From Caballeronia mineralivorans PML1(12) (lineage in GTDB: Bacteria > Pseudomonadota > Gammaproteobacteria > Burkholderiales > Burkholderiaceae), in NCBI RefSeq assembly GCF_001028175.1, contig NZ_AEJF01000163.1, positions 23,984 through 87,983 of the forward strand: DNA of 64,000 nucleotides, given 5' to 3'. The position numbers and the translations under genes are program-made. Each line of letters opens with the position of its first letter. The stretch's first letter is position 1. Positions 61,746-64,000 of this stretch are shown here, one piece after another. The notes under the pieces were generated by a model. The model saw nothing but the letters and a program-made list of their open reading frames with translations. It was not told where the DNA came from and ran no database searches.

Positions 61746-62044
61746 TCAATAGTCACCGGGAAGCAGGATCGTCGTTGTCGAGCGGTCCGCCTCTGTGATG
61801 ACCCATACTTGGCCGCCGCCAGGTAGCGCGTAGCTCGACAGCAGCCGTCTTCCGTTTAGCACGGCCAGTTCGTTGGCAGCCAGATCCTCCACGGACAAAT
61901 CCCCCAGTCACAGTTAACATGCCTTGCCAGCAGCAGGACCGCGGGAATGCCTGCCGCATCAAGTGCGACCTCCGCCGCGGGTGTGATAGCCGGTCTTCCG
62001 ATCCGAAAGCGCGTTCCATTTTTTCGACGTTCATTCATGGACAC
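61746..62044 (-). pseudogene. Plasmid-type hypothetical protein, frameshifted
   Basis: Start MSMNERRKNGTRFRIGRPAI, TPAAEVALDAAGIPAVLLLA and RHVNCDWG. One G is missing from a G run near 61900; after the shift the usual continuation appears: DLSVEDLAANELAVLNGRRL, LSSYALPGGGQVWVITEADR and STTTILLPGDY with stop at 61746. The family is frequent on plasmids and ICEs of Burkholderiales. Function unknown. It is a tandem homologue of the next gene. Confidence 0.6.
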
Positions 62045-62421
62045 GCTCCCGGGAAGTTGCCGTGCATTTGCCGAATTGGACGCCGGCTTCGGATGGGACG
62101 TACGGTATGCGAAGATTGCGGAGCGGACGGATTACCCTTGAACAGTTGGATCGCGGTGCTGGATCGGTCCCATTCGGTTGAGACAAAAATCCTGGCACCG
62201 TCCGGCAAGCGATAGAGGGACAGCAGGCGCAGGCCGGCGCCGATCGACAGGTCGTTCTGCTGCCGATCGTCCTCGGATACGATTCCCCAGTCGCCCGCAA
62301 TGTGGCGAAGTAGGACGCTGATAACCGGGATGCCGTTGACGCGTAGCGTGGCCAGTGCTGCATGGGTAACGAGCAGCCGTCCAGGATGAAACAGTGGCTT
62401 GAGCCGTGTGAACTGATTCAT
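62035..62421 (-). CDS. Plasmid-type hypothetical protein, homologue of its neighbour
   Basis: From MNQFTRLKPLFHPGRLLVTH (GGAG before): ALATLRVNGIPVISVLLRHI, AGDWGIVSEDDRQQNDLSIG and GLRLLSLYRLPDGARIFVST. The same order of blocks as in the pseudogene at 61746. The last ~30 residues (NPSAPQSSH...) do not match the family and are probably a read-through extension. It overlaps the start of its neighbour. Confidence 0.65.
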   Translation of the reverse strand: MNQFTRLKPLFHPGRLLVTHAALATLRVNGIPVISVLLRHIAGDWGIVSEDDRQQNDLSIGAGLRLLSLYRLPDGARIFVSTEWDRSSTAIQLFKGNPSAPQSSHTVRPIRSRRPIRQMHGNFPGACP

Positions 62422-62532
62422 GACGAATTTCTCCAGATAACGGGCGAGCACGGGCCTCCGGGCAGAACCGGATGCGTGATCGCGTTATGAAATAAAATTA
62501 AAGGGAAGGAGCCGAGCGCAGGACGCGCCCGG

Positions 62533-63234
62533 TTACAGCGAAGAATTGACGATCTGGCGCCGCAGGGCAGCGGCTTTCGCCTGGGAACAACTCAGGTATC
62601 GACGAATGCCGGAAACAGTGGGTCGCACGAGTCCGGCCGCGATGTCGCGGGCCAGTTGCGTGACTTCAGTTTCTTGTTCCGTGACTGAGAGAGCCGATAA
62701 AGGTGGATCGGGCGTTACCAGCACGACTGCCTCGTTACCGGCCGCGACCGGTGCGGTTTGCGCGATTGGCAGCAGCGCAATACACCACAGCAGGCAGGAG
62801 ACACCTTCGAGTACGGCCGCGAAGGCGAGTCCTGCGAACAGGTCGAGCTTCGAACTCGTTACACCGCAGAGTATCGCGAGCCGTGCCGTGACTGGATCGC
62901 TACGGGTCGCGTCGCGACGCTCGGCGTTACCGTCTTCGAGACCTTGTAGCCGACGTACTTCACCGGCCTCAGCATTGAGCGCATCGAGTCTTGCCGCGAG
63001 AGACACACGACGAATCCGAAATGCTGGACAGTCGCGCACGCAGCGCCTGATATCAGCCGCAGCAAGACCAGCCGTCACCACTGCCCGTTCCGTCATGACC
63101 GCAGTGAGACTGCGGTGTGCCGGAATACTGGTGACCGGCACGGCAGCGCCGCGAACCTCCCCGGCGTGGGATTGCGACAGAAGGAAAAACGTCGCGTGCC
63201 CATACGACGCCGCAGCCATGCACCCGAACCACAA
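62533..63234 (-). CDS. Membrane protein of ICE/plasmid type, N-terminus cut by an IS
   Basis: 233 residues from the first Met. HATFFLLSQSHAGEVRGAAV, ALNAEAGEVRRLQGLEDGNA and the membrane segment KLDLFAGLAFAAVLEGVSCLLW are visible. The C-terminal ~45 residues (RDIAAGLVRPTVSGIRRYLS) look like a helix-turn-helix. The frame stays open upstream into the IS21 end at about 63262 without a start, so the original N-terminal membrane part has been lost. Confidence 0.55.
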   Translation of the reverse strand: MWFGCMAAASYGHATFFLLSQSHAGEVRGAAVPVTSIPAHRSLTAVMTERAVVTAGLAAADIRRCVRDCPAFRIRRVSLAARLDALNAEAGEVRRLQGLEDGNAERRDATRSDPVTARLAILCGVTSSKLDLFAGLAFAAVLEGVSCLLWCIALLPIAQTAPVAAGNEAVVLVTPDPPLSALSVTEQETEVTQLARDIAAGLVRPTVSGIRRYLSCSQAKAAALRRQIVNSSL

Positions 63235-63390
63235 TAGGCAACCGACACAGCGTGTCCGCGCCGACTGAATTTTGAGCCACCGGGCCGATTGAATTCTGAG
63301 CCGGGGTGGAGACCGGTCTGAAGCAGAACCGGGTGTGGATAAGTGTATGGGTTTCCGGAGTTGTTGTCCTCCTTCGTATGAGGATGCATT

Positions 63391-63439
63391 GCGCAGTGGA
63401 ATCTGCGAAGGGCGTAGCCCGTAGCAGATTCCACTGCGC
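63391..63439. repeat. 16-bp perfect inverted repeat downstream of istB
   Basis: GCGCAGTGGAATCTGC (63391-63406) and GCAGATTCCACTGCGC (63424-63439) pair perfectly; the 17-bp loop holds a further GGGC/GCCC pair. This strong hairpin, 12 bp after the istB stop, may terminate transcription inside the IS. Confidence 0.6.
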
Positions 63440-63450
63440 GGTGAGCAACG

Positions 63451-64000
63451 TCAGGCCGACCCGGAAGTGTTAGCGACGTCGCCCTTGTGTGCCGCTTCAC
63501 GTGAGCGGATGCGTTTCTTTGCACTGGCGCTGCTATGCCGGAAACGGTAACTCTCGTTGCCAGTCTCCACGATGTGGCAGTGGTGCGTCAGTCGGTCCAG
63601 CAATGCCGTGGTCATCTTCGCGTCGCCGAACACACTGGACCATTCGGCGAAGTCCAGATTCGTCGTCACCGCAACGCTCGTGTGCTCGTACAGGCGGCTC
63701 AGCAGGTGGAATAGCAACGCCCCGCCGGCCTGGCTGAAGGGCAGATACCCGAGCTCGTCCAGAATGACCAGGTCAAGGCGCAGCAGGCTCGCCGCGATCC
63801 GCCCGGCGCGTCCCTGCGCCTTCTCCAGTGCGTTGGCCAGATCCACGGTCGAGTAGAAACGAACCCGCTTGCCGTGATGCATGATGCCGGACACGCCGAT
63901 GGCGGTCGCCAGATGCGTTTTGCCCGAACCCGGTCCGCCGACCAGAACCAGGTTGTGCGCGCCCTCGGTGAACGTCATACCGGCCAGTTGCATGACGAGC
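63451..64000 (-). CDS. istB: IS21-family helper ATPase IstB (partial)
   Basis: About 183 residues; the frame is open to the window edge (LVMQLAGMTFTEGAHNLVLV). Walker A GGPGSGKTHLA, Walker B LVILDELGYLPF, sensor TTNLDFAEW and DRLTHHCHIVETGNESYRFR are the IstB hallmarks. IstB binds target DNA and activates the IstA transposase. The N-terminal end is outside the window. Confidence 0.92.
   Translation of the reverse strand, partial: LVMQLAGMTFTEGAHNLVLVGGPGSGKTHLATAIGVSGIMHHGKRVRFYSTVDLANALEKAQGRAGRIAASLLRLDLVILDELGYLPFSQAGGALLFHLLSRLYEHTSVAVTTNLDFAEWSSVFGDAKMTTALLDRLTHHCHIVETGNESYRFRHSSASAKKRIRSREAAHKGDVANTSGSA

Larger units (their letters stand above)
63263..64000 (-). mobile_element. IS21-family insertion sequence, cut by the window edge
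   Basis: Left end carries two direct repeats GACTGAATTTTGAGCC (63263-63278) and GATTGAATTCTGAGCC (63287-63302), 24 bp apart, as is usual for IS21 ends with multiple transposase sites. The istB gene follows. The istA gene should lie beyond the window. It interrupts the membrane protein gene at 62533. Confidence 0.75.

Noticed and set aside
1..64000. CRISPR array
   Set aside because: No set of regularly spaced identical repeats with unique spacers was found; the repeats seen are tandem (11 bp, 20 bp) or inverted.

Overview
The window comes from the main chromosome of a Burkholderiales bacterium, most likely Burkholderia, Paraburkholderia or Caballeronia. It opens with the end of dnaA, then dnaN and gyrB in the usual origin-proximal order. 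The high-GC coding style, a DUF4148 protein, an H-NS fragment of Burkholderia type and a 2-hydroxyacid dehydrogenase/MFS/sbcCD/dbpA backbone all fit that group. The genus is an inference; no rRNA or tRNA gene was found to fix it.

Layout. 1-4.3 kb: replication core (dnaA end, dnaN, gyrB). 4.3-12.3 kb: accessory genes, namely a decayed acetyltransferase, a divergent LysR/SDR pair, an H-NS fragment, a Phd/PIN toxin-antitoxin pair, a Fic protein and a HipA/XRE pair in reversed order. 12.7-22.6 kb: a secreted His/Ala/Lys-rich protein, then a nested mobile structure. An IS91-family element (tyrosine integrase plus Y2 transposase) is split inside its integrase by a trio of tyrosine recombinases (RIT-1), and RIT-1 is itself split inside its third gene by a second trio (RIT-2). 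Rejoining the pieces restores open frames, and 6-bp target duplications and terminal inverted repeats are visible. 22.9-39.6 kb: mostly ordinary chromosome (NAD(P)-binding protein, sbcCD, zinc ribbon protein, dbpA, two MFS transporters, 2-hydroxyacid dehydrogenase, DUF4148, an NHL-type lipoprotein, MarR and isochorismatase), with a few fragments.

39.6-64 kb: a defence/mobility island. It has AbrB/PIN and VapBC modules, an XRE regulator divergent from two paralogous small proteins, an OLD-family nuclease, a broken membrane protein, a lower-GC patch with a zinc-knuckle protein and a membrane TPR protein, an ImmA/IrrE remnant, a three-gene cluster (Zn/HEAT-like protein, PD-(D/E)xK nuclease, HEPN protein), a membrane-anchored hypothetical protein, a DUF262/DUF1524 (GmrSD-like) protein and an IS21-type element cut by the window edge. 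Many neighbours are broken by single-nucleotide changes or insertions, as expected for a region of high turnover.

The two observations most worth follow-up are (i) the nested recombinase trios, whose ends show an extra 20-bp palindrome on one side only, and (ii) the HEAT-like/PD-(D/E)xK/HEPN cluster at 52.5-57.1 kb, which looks like an undescribed nuclease-based defence operon. The defence function is inferred from domain types and neighbourhood only.
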